In this document: positions 54,416 through 63,739 of the stretch, piece after piece
How positions within the stretch are numbered: position 1 is the stretch's first letter
Layout: every line of letters begins with the position of its first letter
NCBI RefSeq assembly: GCF_018449545.1
Contig: NZ_JAAVUR010000016.1
Coordinates: 62,001 to 126,000, forward strand
DNA length: 64,000 bases
Source: Granulicella sp. dw_53
GTDB taxonomy: Bacteria; Acidobacteriota; Terriglobia; Terriglobales; Acidobacteriaceae
Reading direction: 5' to 3'
The notes under the pieces: model-generated
Databases searched by the model: none
What the model was told of the DNA's origin: nothing
The model's input: the letters and a program-made list of their open reading frames with translations, nothing else
Program-made: the position numbers and the translations under genes

Positions 54416-55960
54416 ATGCAAAAGCGAAACGCGGTGATCGTAGGGGCAGGTCCTGGAGGTCTCGCGGCAGCGATGCTGCTGGCGAAATCCGGGGTAAAAG
54501 TCACAGTCGTTGAAAAGCGGAGCCAGGTGGGCGGACGGACCTCAACGATGGAGCAGGATGGATTCCGCTTCGATGTGGGGCCTACGTTTTTCCTCTTTCC
54601 ACAGGTATTGAAGGAGATCTTTGGGGCGTGCGGATACGATCTGGACGCCGAGGTTCCGATGACACGACTGGATCCGCAATATCGGCTGGTATTCGGTGCG
54701 GGAGGTGAGTTGTTAGCGACCCCCAATGTGGAACGGATGACGCAGGCGATTGCTGCAATTTCAGCAGAGGATGCTGCGCGATTCCATAAATTCATCACGC
54801 TCAACAGGATGAAGTTAAAGGAATTTCTGCCGTTCCTGCAGCGTCCATTTGAAAGCTGGAGAGACCTGGCGACGCCGGGGATGATGAAGCTGCTGCCATT
54901 GCTAGCTCCGTGGAGGTCGCTCGATCAAGACCTGCAGATGCACTTCAAGGACGAGCGGATACGTCTAGGGTTCAGCTTCCAATCGAAATATCTGGGGATG
55001 AGTCCGTTTCGCTGTCCCAGCTTGTTTTCGATCCTGTCTTTCCTGGAGTATGAACACGGGGTCTTCCATCCAACAGGTGGGTGCGGCGCCGTAACGAATG
55101 TAATGGCTCGGTTAGCCCGACAGATGGGCGTAGAGATTCTGCTAGATGAGCCGGTGGAGCGGGTGCTCATTGAAAAAGGCAAAGCAATTGGGGTGAAGAC
55201 AGCGCATTACAGCCTGCGGGCTGATGCAGTGATCGTGAACGCAGACTTCGCGGGCGCGATGAGGCGTATGGTGCCGAACCATCTGCGCCATCGGTGGACA
55301 AATGAGAAGCTGGCAAAGAAGGATTACTCCTGCTCCACGTTCATGATGTATTTGGGAATCGACGGCCGGTACGACGATGTGTCCCACCACACGATCTATC
55401 TCGCAGACAACTACAGACAGAACTTACGGGACATTGAGAAACTGCATCGGTTGAGCGATAACCCTTCGTTTTATGTGCAGAACGCGAGCGTCACGGACGC
55501 CACACTGGCCCCAGAGGGACAAAGTACCTTATATGTCCTGCTTCCGGTAACACATGAAGCTGGCGGCGTGGACTGGGGGAAGGAGACTCCGCGATTCCGC
55601 GAACTGGCCTTCGAACAGATGGAGAAGATCGGTATTAGAAATGTGCGAGGTCGGATTCGCACGGAGAAAATTGTAACTCCTGCGGGCTGGGCGAGCGAGT
55701 TCGATTTGTACAAGGGTGCAACGTTCAGCATGGCGCACTCTTTGAAGCAGATGCTGCACTTGCGACCCCATAATCGCTTCGAGGATGTGGGGCAGATGTA
55801 CCTGGTGGGCGGCGGGACGCATCCTGGGAGCGGGCTGCCGGTGATCTTCGAATCGGCACGCATCACTTCCCGGTTACTTCTGGAAGATTTGAAGATTACG
55901 CCGCAGTGGGACGCTGCCCCGAATGAAATTGTTCGGGGCGAGTTGGCCGGGGTCGCTTGA
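54416..55960 (+). CDS. crtN: CrtN-type carotenoid desaturase (FAD-dependent)
   Basis: A 514-residue flavoprotein from ATG 54416 (28 upstream in-frame codons look non-conserved). The N-terminal dinucleotide motif is 'NAVIVGAGPGGLAAAMLLAKSG', followed by 'VVEKRSQVGGRTST' and 'GFRFDVGPTFFLFP', the standard CrtI/CrtN opening. Internal 'VFHPTGGCGAVTNVMARLARQMGVEI' and the C-terminal 'MYLVGGGTHPGSGLPVIFESARITSRLL' complete the phytoene-desaturase signature. By family and neighbours I infer dehydrogenation of a C30 precursor (squalene or diapophytoene) at the membrane. It is the first gene of a five-gene operon; the next ATG is three bases past its stop. Confidence 0.88.
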   Translation: MQKRNAVIVGAGPGGLAAAMLLAKSGVKVTVVEKRSQVGGRTSTMEQDGFRFDVGPTFFLFPQVLKEIFGACGYDLDAEVPMTRLDPQYRLVFGAGGELLATPNVERMTQAIAAISAEDAARFHKFITLNRMKLKEFLPFLQRPFESWRDLATPGMMKLLPLLAPWRSLDQDLQMHFKDERIRLGFSFQSKYLGMSPFRCPSLFSILSFLEYEHGVFHPTGGCGAVTNVMARLARQMGVEILLDEPVERVLIEKGKAIGVKTAHYSLRADAVIVNADFAGAMRRMVPNHLRHRWTNEKLAKKDYSCSTFMMYLGIDGRYDDVSHHTIYLADNYRQNLRDIEKLHRLSDNPSFYVQNASVTDATLAPEGQSTLYVLLPVTHEAGGVDWGKETPRFRELAFEQMEKIGIRNVRGRIRTEKIVTPAGWASEFDLYKGATFSMAHSLKQMLHLRPHNRFEDVGQMYLVGGGTHPGSGLPVIFESARITSRLLLEDLKITPQWDAAPNEIVRGELAGVA

Positions 55961-55962
55961 GA

Positions 55963-57447
55963 ATGAAGAGTGCGGTTCTAGACAATGAGACGCATACTGG
56001 ATGCGAGGACGATCTGGTGATGATTGATCGAGAAGACGACGCGAAACTTAGGTCAATTCAGAGGCAATGGGCCTCGCGGCCGATGCGCGAACGGCTGAAG
56101 GTTGTTCGCCGTGCTCGCTATGCGTTGGCTGAAATGGGAGCAGCTTTTGCTTCAGCGATGCCACGGGAGCTTACGAGGAATAGTGTAGAAACACGCGCCG
56201 CAGAATTGTTGCCATTGCTAGCGGCAGCGGAATTTCTAGAGCAGCGCGCGGAACAGATTTTGAAGGTGAAACGACTTGGCAAGCGAGGACTTCCTCTGTG
56301 GCTCTTGGGTACCGACAGCGAGGTCAGGCGCGTGCCTTTTGGAACCGTGTTAGTGATTGGGCCTGCGAATTACCCATTGTTCGTGCCGGGCGTGCAGACC
56401 TTGCAGGCTCTTGCCACAGGCAATGCCGTGGTGTGGAAACCGGGACGCGGTGGAAAGCCTGTCGCGGAGTTATTTGCCGCAGCGATGGATGAGGCAGGGC
56501 TCCCACAGATGTTGTTGCGAATTACTGAGGATAGTGTTGGGGCAGGTGTGGCGGCACTGCACGGTACCGTTGACAAGGTGATCTTCACCGGATCCGCAGA
56601 GAATGCGCGAACGGTCCTGCGAGCGGCGTCGGACCGATTAATACCTTGTGTCGTAGAAGCCTCCGGCTGCGATGCAGTGGTAGTACTCCCTTCTGCCGAT
56701 GTGGGACAAGTGGTGAAAGCGTTGACGTTCGGCATGCGACTGAATGGATCGGCCACATGTATGGCTCCACGGAGAGTCCTCGTGTTCGGAGAGGCGAACG
56801 AATTGATTGCTGGCTTGACCAAGGCATTTGAATCAGTGCCCAAGGTGGAATTGGCATCTGAGTTATGGCAGGAGTTGGCCGTCTTGCTGGACGAGGCTGA
56901 GGCAGATGGGGCTAAAGTGATAGGAGATATTGGGGGCGTAGCGGTACGGCCCCTTCTGGTACTCCATGCGAAACCCGAGATGGAAATTGCGAAGAGAGAT
57001 GTGTTTGCACCGGTGCTCTCGGTGATCGGGGTGTCGACTTGGGACGAAGTGGTAGCAGCGCAGGAAACTTGCCCCTTTGGATTGACTGCGTCGATCTTTG
57101 GAGCAGAGTCAGAGGCACGACGGTTTGCAGAGAGGCTAAACGTTGGAACAGTGCTGATCAACGATGTGATCGTCTCAACGATCGATCCTAGGGTGCCTTT
57201 CGGCGGTAGAAGATTGAGTGGTTTCGGAGTGACGCAGGGAGCAGAAGGGCTGCTGGAGATGACGGCAGCAAAGGTAATTACAGCGAAACGAAGCACAACG
57301 ACCCGGCAATATGAGCCTACAGATTCTGCCGCGCATGTGGAGACGTTTGATGGGTTGATTGAGGCAATGCACTCTCGGGGTTGGGTGCAGAGGTTGCGTG
57401 GTTTGACTCGAATACTCAAAGCGGCAAGTAATCTGCGTCAGAGATAG
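55963..57447 (+). CDS. Aldehyde dehydrogenase, carotenoid-aldehyde oxidising (predicted)
   Basis: A 494-residue NAD(P)-dependent aldehyde dehydrogenase starting at ATG 55963, three bases after the desaturase stop. Landmarks: 'RVPFGTVLVIGPANYPLFVPGVQTLQALATGNAVVWKPG', cofactor-binding 'KVIFTGSAENARTVLRAAS', general-base Glu232 in 'VVEASGCDAVVVLPSAD', nucleophile Cys266 in 'RLNGSATCMAPRR', and 'FAPVLSVIGVSTWDE'. Its place between two CrtN/CrtP-type genes matches C30 carotenoid loci in which an Ald/AldH/CrtNc enzyme turns the terminal carotenoid aldehyde into the carboxylic acid. That role is inferred from context; the sequence alone would only say aldehyde dehydrogenase. Confidence 0.87.
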   Translation: MKSAVLDNETHTGCEDDLVMIDREDDAKLRSIQRQWASRPMRERLKVVRRARYALAEMGAAFASAMPRELTRNSVETRAAELLPLLAAAEFLEQRAEQILKVKRLGKRGLPLWLLGTDSEVRRVPFGTVLVIGPANYPLFVPGVQTLQALATGNAVVWKPGRGGKPVAELFAAAMDEAGLPQMLLRITEDSVGAGVAALHGTVDKVIFTGSAENARTVLRAASDRLIPCVVEASGCDAVVVLPSADVGQVVKALTFGMRLNGSATCMAPRRVLVFGEANELIAGLTKAFESVPKVELASELWQELAVLLDEAEADGAKVIGDIGGVAVRPLLVLHAKPEMEIAKRDVFAPVLSVIGVSTWDEVVAAQETCPFGLTASIFGAESEARRFAERLNVGTVLINDVIVSTIDPRVPFGGRRLSGFGVTQGAEGLLEMTAAKVITAKRSTTTRQYEPTDSAAHVETFDGLIEAMHSRGWVQRLRGLTRILKAASNLRQR

Positions 57448-57491
57448 AGAGACGAGACATAATTTGTAACTTATGTTGATTGGAAGGAACC

Positions 57492-59033
57492 ATGCAAGCG
57501 ACGGACTTGAAGGTCGGGATGATCGGATCGGGACTGGCAGGGTTGGCGGCGGCCTGTACCCTGGCGGCGCGTGGATACCAGGTTACGGTCTTCGAGAAGA
57601 ATACCTGGCTGGGCGGGAAGGCAGCGCAGTTGAAGGCGCAGGGTTTTCGCTTCGATATGGGACCGACGATTCTGATTCAGCCATCAGTGTTGCGCAGAAT
57701 CTTCGAAGAAGCAGGACGCCGGATGGAGGACTATGTGCCTATGGCGCGACTCGATCCGCAGTGGCGCTGCTTCTTTGACGATGGTGCGAGGCTGGATCTT
57801 AAAGACGATGCGCTCGAGATGGAGGCACAGTTGGATGCGGTGTGGCCGCAGATGGGCCAGGGTTATAAGAAGTTTCTGGAGATGTCGGAGCAGCTTCATT
57901 CGATTAGCGAAAGGTTTTTTTTCTGGAGGTCCATTGGGTCGATCAAGGACACGATGGACGTGGGAGGCGCATTCGACCTTAAGGTACTCAAGGACGTGAT
58001 GCGCATGCGCATGGGGAAGACGGTATCAGGAACGATTCGGGAGTTCATACCAGATGCGAACACGGCGCAGATGCTGGATCACTTTGTGCAGTATGTCGGT
58101 TCGTGTCCGGATGCTTCGCCCGCTATTTTATGCTCGATCGGCCACATGCAGATGGAAGAGGGAATCTGGTATCCACTCGGTGGAACGCGAGCTGTACCGG
58201 AGGGACTGGTGAAGCTGGCGACGGAACTGGGAGTGACATTCCACACCGAAACGGATGTGGCTAAAATCCTTACTGCCACATCAACGCGTGGGGGTGGGAG
58301 CCGGGTGACGGGTCTAATGACTACTCGAGGCGAGGTGCATCCCTTCGATCGCATCGTCTCGAATGAGGACGCTGTACGAACCCATCGGGAGTTGGTGGGT
58401 GGTGCTGCAGCGCGAAAGTTCGAACATAAGAGGAAGTACGAACCCGCGTGCAGCGGTGTGGTGCTTTACCTCGGGCTGAATCGGCGGTATACACATCTGG
58501 CTCACCATAACTTCGTGTTCTCCCGTGATTCGCATGAGGAATTTCACCATATCTACGATTTGGGCGAGTTGGCTCCCGATCCTACGTGCTACCTGGCAGC
58601 TACAGCGGCAACAGATCCGACCAGCGCACCAGAAGAGGGAGAGGCACTCTATGTGCTGGTGCATACACCCTACCTTCGACCACACCATGACTGGACCAAG
58701 ATGTTGTCACAATATCGGCGGGTAATCCTGAACAAGCTGAAGCGGACGGCAGGGATGGAGGACATCGAGGAACGAATCGTGTTCGAGGATGCCCTGACTC
58801 CCCAGAATATTCACGACCGCTACCGAGTCCTGAACGGTGCGATCTATGGGCTATCGAGTCATGGGGTGTGGCAGGGGGCATTCAAACCAGCGAATCGAAG
58901 CAAGGAGTTGCCGGGCATGTACCTCGCGGGCGGAGCGGCGCATCCCGGACCAGGGATGCCGATGGTAATGATGTCGGGGTGGATTGCGGCGGATTCTCTC
59001 GACCAGGACGCCCAAGCCATGAGCAGGCTGTGA
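57492..59033 (+). CDS. CrtP/CrtNb-type carotenoid oxidase or second desaturase
   Basis: A 513-residue FAD enzyme from ATG 57492, with AAGGA three bases upstream. It opens 'VGMIGSGLAGLAAACTLAARGYQVTVFEKNTWLGGKAAQL' and 'GFRFDMGPTILIQPSVL', and ends 'GMYLAGGAAHPGPGMPMVMMSGWIAADSL', both family signatures. It is clearly diverged from the first desaturase gene, which suggests a division of labour: in known C30 pathways the second paralogue (CrtP/CrtNb) oxidises the terminal methyl group to the aldehyde taken by the aldehyde dehydrogenase. Which paralogue does which step cannot be fixed by reading alone. The next gene begins two bases after its stop. Confidence 0.86.
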   Translation: MQATDLKVGMIGSGLAGLAAACTLAARGYQVTVFEKNTWLGGKAAQLKAQGFRFDMGPTILIQPSVLRRIFEEAGRRMEDYVPMARLDPQWRCFFDDGARLDLKDDALEMEAQLDAVWPQMGQGYKKFLEMSEQLHSISERFFFWRSIGSIKDTMDVGGAFDLKVLKDVMRMRMGKTVSGTIREFIPDANTAQMLDHFVQYVGSCPDASPAILCSIGHMQMEEGIWYPLGGTRAVPEGLVKLATELGVTFHTETDVAKILTATSTRGGGSRVTGLMTTRGEVHPFDRIVSNEDAVRTHRELVGGAAARKFEHKRKYEPACSGVVLYLGLNRRYTHLAHHNFVFSRDSHEEFHHIYDLGELAPDPTCYLAATAATDPTSAPEEGEALYVLVHTPYLRPHHDWTKMLSQYRRVILNKLKRTAGMEDIEERIVFEDALTPQNIHDRYRVLNGAIYGLSSHGVWQGAFKPANRSKELPGMYLAGGAAHPGPGMPMVMMSGWIAADSLDQDAQAMSRL

Positions 59034-59035
59034 GG

Positions 59036-59857
59036 ATGAAGGCTCCAACCATATCGCGATTGATGCTTTGGTTCTTTCGCCGAATCGTGCACCGCTACGT
59101 GCGGCGTCACTTCCACGGGGTGCGGCTGTTGGGAGCAGAACGATTGACAGCAGCGGCAGCGGACGGCGGACCTTTGATTATCTATGCCAACCATGGATCG
59201 TGGTGGGACCCGATGGTGTCTTTCTTGCTCGCGGAGCGACTGATGAAGGCGAAGCGACACTATGCACCGATGGATGCGAAGGAGCTTGAGCGGTATCGGA
59301 TTTTGAAGTATGTGGGCATCTTTCCAGTAGAGATGAAGACGGCGCGGGGTGCGATCCAGTTCTTGCGCAGCGGCGAGGAGATTCTACGTGCGCGAGGGGT
59401 GTTGTGGGTGACTCCGCAGGGTCGGTTTGTGGACGCACGGGAGAGACCGTTGGAGTTAAAGCGGGGGTTGGCGGCGCTGGCGGTGCGGGTTGCAGCGAGG
59501 GAGGGAGGCTGCACGGTGCAGCCGCTGGCGATTGAATATCCATTCTGGGATGAGCGGCTGCCGGAATGTTTACTGGAATTTGGAGATGCCGTGTCGGTGA
59601 CCGCAGGGGAAGAGGAGGGTCCAGTTCAGCAGCGACTAGTCGCTGGGCTGGAGGCGGCGATGGAGAATTTGAAGTCGCGAGCGCTCCTGCGTGATGCGAC
59701 GCAGTTCCGGAGCTTGGAGGTGGGACGAGCGGGCACGGGTGGGGTCTATGGGTTCGGACAATGGCTGAAGGCGAAGATATCACGTCGGTCGCACTGGACA
59801 GAGCCTGCTGCGGCAGTGGCGAGCGCACTTGAGAAGGAGAGAAACCGCGGTGCTTGA
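59036..59857 (+). CDS. PlsC-type acyltransferase (predicted carotenoid glycoside acyltransferase)
   Basis: A 273-residue membrane-associated acyltransferase from ATG 59036. The HX4D catalytic motif is 'YANHGSWWDP' (His53, Asp58). Later blocks are 'YFPVEMK'-like 'YVGIFPVEMKTARGAIQFL' and 'GVLWVTPQGRFVDARERPLELKRG', where the usual FPEG substrate motif is replaced by TPQG. This is the 1-acyl-glycerol-phosphate acyltransferase superfamily, but the operon position between a carotenoid oxidase and a glycosyltransferase suggests acylation of a carotenoid sugar ester, analogous in role (not in fold) to staphylococcal CrtO. It starts two bases after the previous stop and overlaps the next gene by eight bases. 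Confidence 0.83.
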   Translation: MKAPTISRLMLWFFRRIVHRYVRRHFHGVRLLGAERLTAAAADGGPLIIYANHGSWWDPMVSFLLAERLMKAKRHYAPMDAKELERYRILKYVGIFPVEMKTARGAIQFLRSGEEILRARGVLWVTPQGRFVDARERPLELKRGLAALAVRVAAREGGCTVQPLAIEYPFWDERLPECLLEFGDAVSVTAGEEEGPVQQRLVAGLEAAMENLKSRALLRDATQFRSLEVGRAGTGGVYGFGQWLKAKISRRSHWTEPAAAVASALEKERNRGA

Positions 59858-60977
59858 GCCATTCGCCATTGCGGGGATGATCTGTGCGCTTGTCCCGACC
59901 GTGCTGTTCTGCCTGAATCTACGGAAGTATCGAGAGCCAGAGGCTGTGGCGCTTGCCTTGCCCGTAGTGTCGGTGCTGATTCCGGCACGGGATGAGGAGA
60001 CGGTAATTGGAGACGCAATTGAGCGCGTGCTGGCGAGTACCGGGGTCATGTTTGAGGTGGTAGTGATGGACGACCAGTCGACCGACCAGACAGCGGCGAT
60101 CGTTGAAGAGATGGCAGCAGCGGATGGACGTGTGAGGCTGGAACGCGCACCAGTACTGCCACGCGGGTGGAACGGGAAGCAGCATACATGTTGGGAGTTA
60201 GCGCATGCTGCACGGGGCGCCCTACTGTGTTTTGTAGACGCGGATGTGAGGCTAGAGCCGGCGGCGCTAACGCGAATGGCTGCATTCCTGATGCGAGACT
60301 CGAACCTGGGGTTAGTAAGCGGGTTTCCCCGGCAAGTGACAGAGACATGGCTGGAGTGGCTGCTCCTTCCGCTGATTCACTTTGTGGTACTCGGATTTCT
60401 TCCGTTAGGACGAATGCGACGGTCTAACGATCCTGCGTACGCAGCGGGATGTGGACAGTTCATGATGGTGCGCGCCACGGACTACTGGAAGTGCGGCGGC
60501 CATGCGGAGATCAGAATGACGATGCATGATGGGTTGTTGCTCCCTCGGCTCTTTCGACAGCATGGATACCATACGGATCTGGCAGATCTTACCCGTTTGG
60601 CTACTTGCAGGATGTATCGAAATGCGCAGCAGGTCTGGTTTGGTCTGGCAAAGAATGCTACGGAGGGAATAGCTGCTCCCGTGCGGATTGTGCCGGTGAC
60701 CCTGTTGCTTCTGATGGGTCAGGTACTTCCGTTCTTGCTCGTAGCTGGGTTCGCGTGGGCGGGAGGAATCTCACTACAGTGTTGGATTTTTCTGGGGATA
60801 GGAATGGTTGGGGGGTGGCTGCCGCGGGCGCTCGCGGCAATAAGGTTTCGGCAGAGTTGGCGGAGTGCCGTCCTTCATCCCATGGGGATTGTGCTACTGC
60901 TGGCCATCCAGTGGTATGCGATGTCGAGGCTGTTGCTAGGAGGAGCCGCAAGTTGGAAGAATCGAGCTTACAAGTAG
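59850..60977 (+). CDS. Family 2 glycosyltransferase, CrtQ-like
   Basis: A 375-residue membrane glycosyltransferase. GTG 59850 is chosen because AAGGAG lies about ten bases upstream; the frame extends seven codons to TTG 59829. An N-terminal helix is followed by the GT-A domain: 'PVVSVLIPARDEETVIGDAIERVL', 'VVMDDQSTDQTAAIVEEM', 'LPRGWNGKQHTCWELAHAA', and the metal-binding 'LCFVDADVRLEP'. 'MTMHDGLLLPRLFRQHGY' resembles the acceptor/base region of processive-type GT2 enzymes, and three to four helices end the protein. In staphyloxanthin-type pathways CrtQ adds glucose to the carotenoic acid; I infer the same job here. It is the last gene of the operon. Confidence 0.85.
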   Translation: MLEPFAIAGMICALVPTVLFCLNLRKYREPEAVALALPVVSVLIPARDEETVIGDAIERVLASTGVMFEVVVMDDQSTDQTAAIVEEMAAADGRVRLERAPVLPRGWNGKQHTCWELAHAARGALLCFVDADVRLEPAALTRMAAFLMRDSNLGLVSGFPRQVTETWLEWLLLPLIHFVVLGFLPLGRMRRSNDPAYAAGCGQFMMVRATDYWKCGGHAEIRMTMHDGLLLPRLFRQHGYHTDLADLTRLATCRMYRNAQQVWFGLAKNATEGIAAPVRIVPVTLLLLMGQVLPFLLVAGFAWAGGISLQCWIFLGIGMVGGWLPRALAAIRFRQSWRSAVLHPMGIVLLLAIQWYAMSRLLLGGAASWKNRAYK

Positions 60978-61512
60978 AATCGCGGTTCTCAATTTGAGAC
61001 AAATGTACGCGCGGATTCACATTGGAGCGACTTGGCCAGCATTAGTCATTCATCATGATGACTGTAGTTTTCGTTTACTTAGTAGAATGCGCTTTGCCTG
61101 AGGTCGCCGAGCATATCATATTCGCGGATTTGAGGGCATTTGCGTTCCATCGTAGTGCTGATACCCTTCGGGCGCGATGTACGGCTTGACTCATACTCCC
61201 TTTCCCACGCTCCGAAAAGAACGGTGAACTTATCCTTGCACCCCAAACCTAATCATGCAGATGCTGCATCGAGTCCGATCTGCACATCGTACTTTGGGGC
61301 ATTCTCAATCTGCGCTGGACCAGCAAATAGATTGCCCGTGATAACCACTCGCGCCACCGCCTCCATCAACTGGGTATGCGGCTTGTTCTGCAGAAACTCG
61401 CATCCCGCACAAGTGACGGAAGTGTCGACGATTGTCCGCCATTGCCGGCTTTCTCGTCCTACGATTAAACAAAGACCGATGTACCTCTAGAGATCACTCC
61501 ATATCGAGGAAG
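60978..61512. other. Intergenic region with a start-less open frame on the minus strand
   Basis: Between the ends of two convergent genes. Minus-strand 61486-61253 is open for about 77 codons and reads like protein ('VDTSVTCAGCEFLQNKPHTQ', 'ARVVITGNLFAGPAQIENAP', 'KYDVQIGLDAASA'), but there is no start codon before an internal Met. It may be a gene fragment; no family recognised. The plus-strand frame over the same bases looks like its antisense shadow. Confidence 0.3.
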
Positions 61513-63645
61513 CTATAAATACTCAAACGTTCCACTTCCCAACAAAGTGATCGAGCGTGACTCGACTTTATACGTTGGCCCTGTGATGGTGCGCTTGCTG
61601 TTGCTTAGTCTCCCATCAGGGACTGGATCATAGGTGTCAATTATCCTTTGCCACGGGTAAGTGGGGTCTGTAATGGGAGGAAGGGTGAATTCCAAGGGTT
61701 CCCAATAGAAGTTCAGCATGATGTGAACAGCACTGCCAGATTCAAGGTATGCAGTGACTGCCAAGCTGTGCGAGTCTTCGGATAAATCCGGCCCCGATAG
61801 TTGGACTCCGGACCAACGAATTCGTGCTCGCTCAATACATTCGATGAGGGATAGCCTATTGCCGTTCAATCCTAGCGAGAAATACTTTCTTAGCCGGATG
61901 AGATGCTGCACAAATTGGGAGAGATCGCGATGCCTGTCGACGAGACTCCAATCGAACCAACTGATCTCATTGTTTTGGCAGTAAGCGTTATTGTTTCCCT
62001 TTTGCGTACGCCTTACCTCATCTCCCATGAGCAGAAATGGAGTTCCCATGGACAACAATGTCAGGGTCAGGAAGTTCCGCACCTGCCTGGATCGGATCGT
62101 TTCAATTTCAAGCGAAGATGTATTTCCTTCCTGTCCGCAGTTCCAGGAACGGTTGTCGTCTGAGCCGTCGCGATTGTCTTGTTTGTTCAGTTCGTTGTGC
62201 TTGTGGTCGAATGAGACAAGATCATTCAAAGTAAAGCCATCATGACACGTCACGAAGTTAATGCTTTGTTCCGGCAGGTGATACCTGTGAAAATAGAGAT
62301 CAGGACTGCCCAGAAGACGCATGCGCAAACTTTGCACCGTACTGTGATCTCCCTTTACGACACTTCGAATATCATCGCGAAATCTGCCATTCCACTCCTT
62401 CCAGCGATCCCCACCGAATGAACCGACTTGATAAAGTCCCCCAGCGTCCCAGGCCTCCGCCATCAATTTTGTTCCAGACAATATCGGGTCTGCATCAATG
62501 TCCCATAGAATGGGGGAGTTCGCGATCGGGTTGCCGTGTTCATCGCGGCTGAGAATGGAGGCGAGGTCAAACCGAAAGCCGTCGACGTGCATCTCCGATA
62601 CCCAGAATCTCAGGCTATCTAGCACTAGGCGTCGTAAAACTGATTGGTTTGTGTTCAAGGTATTGCCAGTGCCGGTGTAGTCTGCGTATGCTGAAAAATC
62701 CGGTGAGAGCATGTAGTAGAACTTGTTATCGATGCCTTTAAAAGAGATCGTGGGGCCGTCTACTCCTCCCTCAGCAGTGTGGTTGTAGACGACATCGAGA
62801 ATGAGCTCAATCCCCGCCCTGTGCAGCGCCTTCACCATATCCCTGAACTCATCAAGACAGCCCATCGGAGTTGGATTTGAGCTGTAACCTTGGTGCGGCG
62901 AAAAGAAGCTTACAGGACTGTACCCCCAATAGTTTTCAAGGCCTTCCGGGGCGTCCTGCCAGTCGAATTGGAAGACCGGCAGTAACTCTACCGCTGTGAT
63001 ACCCAACGTCTTCAGATAGGGAATTTTATCGACGAGTCCAGCATAAGTACCTCGCTTCGCTTCTGAAATTCCCGAGTTTGGATTACGGGTAAACCCTCCG
63101 ACATGGACTTCATAGATGACCGTCTTGGTATACGGCGTATGCAGAGGAGCGTCGGCCTCCCAATCATAGACGCCAAGATCGACAACAACGCTCCGTAGAG
63201 AGGATTCTTCATTGTCTCCGGGTTGGATTGCCGTTTTCCTTTGGTAAAGGCTGCTTGAGACGGATTTGCAATAGGGATCTAGCAGCAGCTTTTCTGGAGC
63301 GAAGCGATGTCCTCCCTTCGGGTCGTTTGGCCCGCTCATACGATAGCCATAGATTTGACCTGCACCTATGCCCCCCACATGAATATGCCAGTAGTGGGAA
63401 GTCCTGTGGACTGACGGGTCTAAATGTATGATCCTGCTTGCACGAGGCGCATCGCATGAATTGAAGAGCAGCAGGCACATGTGGGTCGCGTGAGATGAAA
63501 AGACGCAGAAGTTGATACCCATGGGAGTAACCGTGGAGCCCAATGGAAATGGGCTGCCTACTGTTATAGATTCCTGAGCGGGATCTTTCCGTAAGAGGGA
63601 TTGCATCGATTTGCTCTCCGACACTTGCACCGGTACTTTGTTCAT
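61513..63645 (-). CDS. glgX: Glycogen debranching enzyme GlgX-type (GH13_11)
   Basis: Start set at ATG 63645 with AAGGA seven bases upstream; 71 further in-frame codons upstream look non-coding. The 710-residue cytoplasmic enzyme has a CBM48-like N-terminal domain ('SPFPLGSTVTPMGINFCVFSSHA'), then the GH13 barrel: 'VIYEVHVGGFTRNPNSGI', 'ELILDVVYNHTAEGG', nucleophile Asp in 'VDGFRFDLASILSRDE', acid/base Glu in 'LMAEAWDAGGLYQVG', and 'NFVTCHDGFTLNDLVSF'. It ends with 'MLNFYWEPLEFTLPP' in the C-terminal beta domain. It hydrolyses alpha-1,6 branches of glycogen or limit dextrins. Other glycogen genes are not in the window. Confidence 0.93.
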   Translation of the reverse strand: MNKVPVQVSESKSMQSLLRKDPAQESITVGSPFPLGSTVTPMGINFCVFSSHATHMCLLLFNSCDAPRASRIIHLDPSVHRTSHYWHIHVGGIGAGQIYGYRMSGPNDPKGGHRFAPEKLLLDPYCKSVSSSLYQRKTAIQPGDNEESSLRSVVVDLGVYDWEADAPLHTPYTKTVIYEVHVGGFTRNPNSGISEAKRGTYAGLVDKIPYLKTLGITAVELLPVFQFDWQDAPEGLENYWGYSPVSFFSPHQGYSSNPTPMGCLDEFRDMVKALHRAGIELILDVVYNHTAEGGVDGPTISFKGIDNKFYYMLSPDFSAYADYTGTGNTLNTNQSVLRRLVLDSLRFWVSEMHVDGFRFDLASILSRDEHGNPIANSPILWDIDADPILSGTKLMAEAWDAGGLYQVGSFGGDRWKEWNGRFRDDIRSVVKGDHSTVQSLRMRLLGSPDLYFHRYHLPEQSINFVTCHDGFTLNDLVSFDHKHNELNKQDNRDGSDDNRSWNCGQEGNTSSLEIETIRSRQVRNFLTLTLLSMGTPFLLMGDEVRRTQKGNNNAYCQNNEISWFDWSLVDRHRDLSQFVQHLIRLRKYFSLGLNGNRLSLIECIERARIRWSGVQLSGPDLSEDSHSLAVTAYLESGSAVHIMLNFYWEPLEFTLPPITDPTYPWQRIIDTYDPVPDGRLSNSKRTITGPTYKVESRSITLLGSGTFEYL

Positions 63646-63739
63646 TTTTCGTCCTTCGCAGCATCGCGTATTTCGTATCCTAACCTTGGACGCCAATCTG
63701 CGCGAGTAGCGAAATGTCTCACCGTTGCCGCCGGCAGTT

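Noticed and set aside
61140..61490. A 116-codon plus-strand frame after the carotenoid operon
   Set aside because: Its composition is typical of an antisense frame, and the opposite strand reads more like protein.
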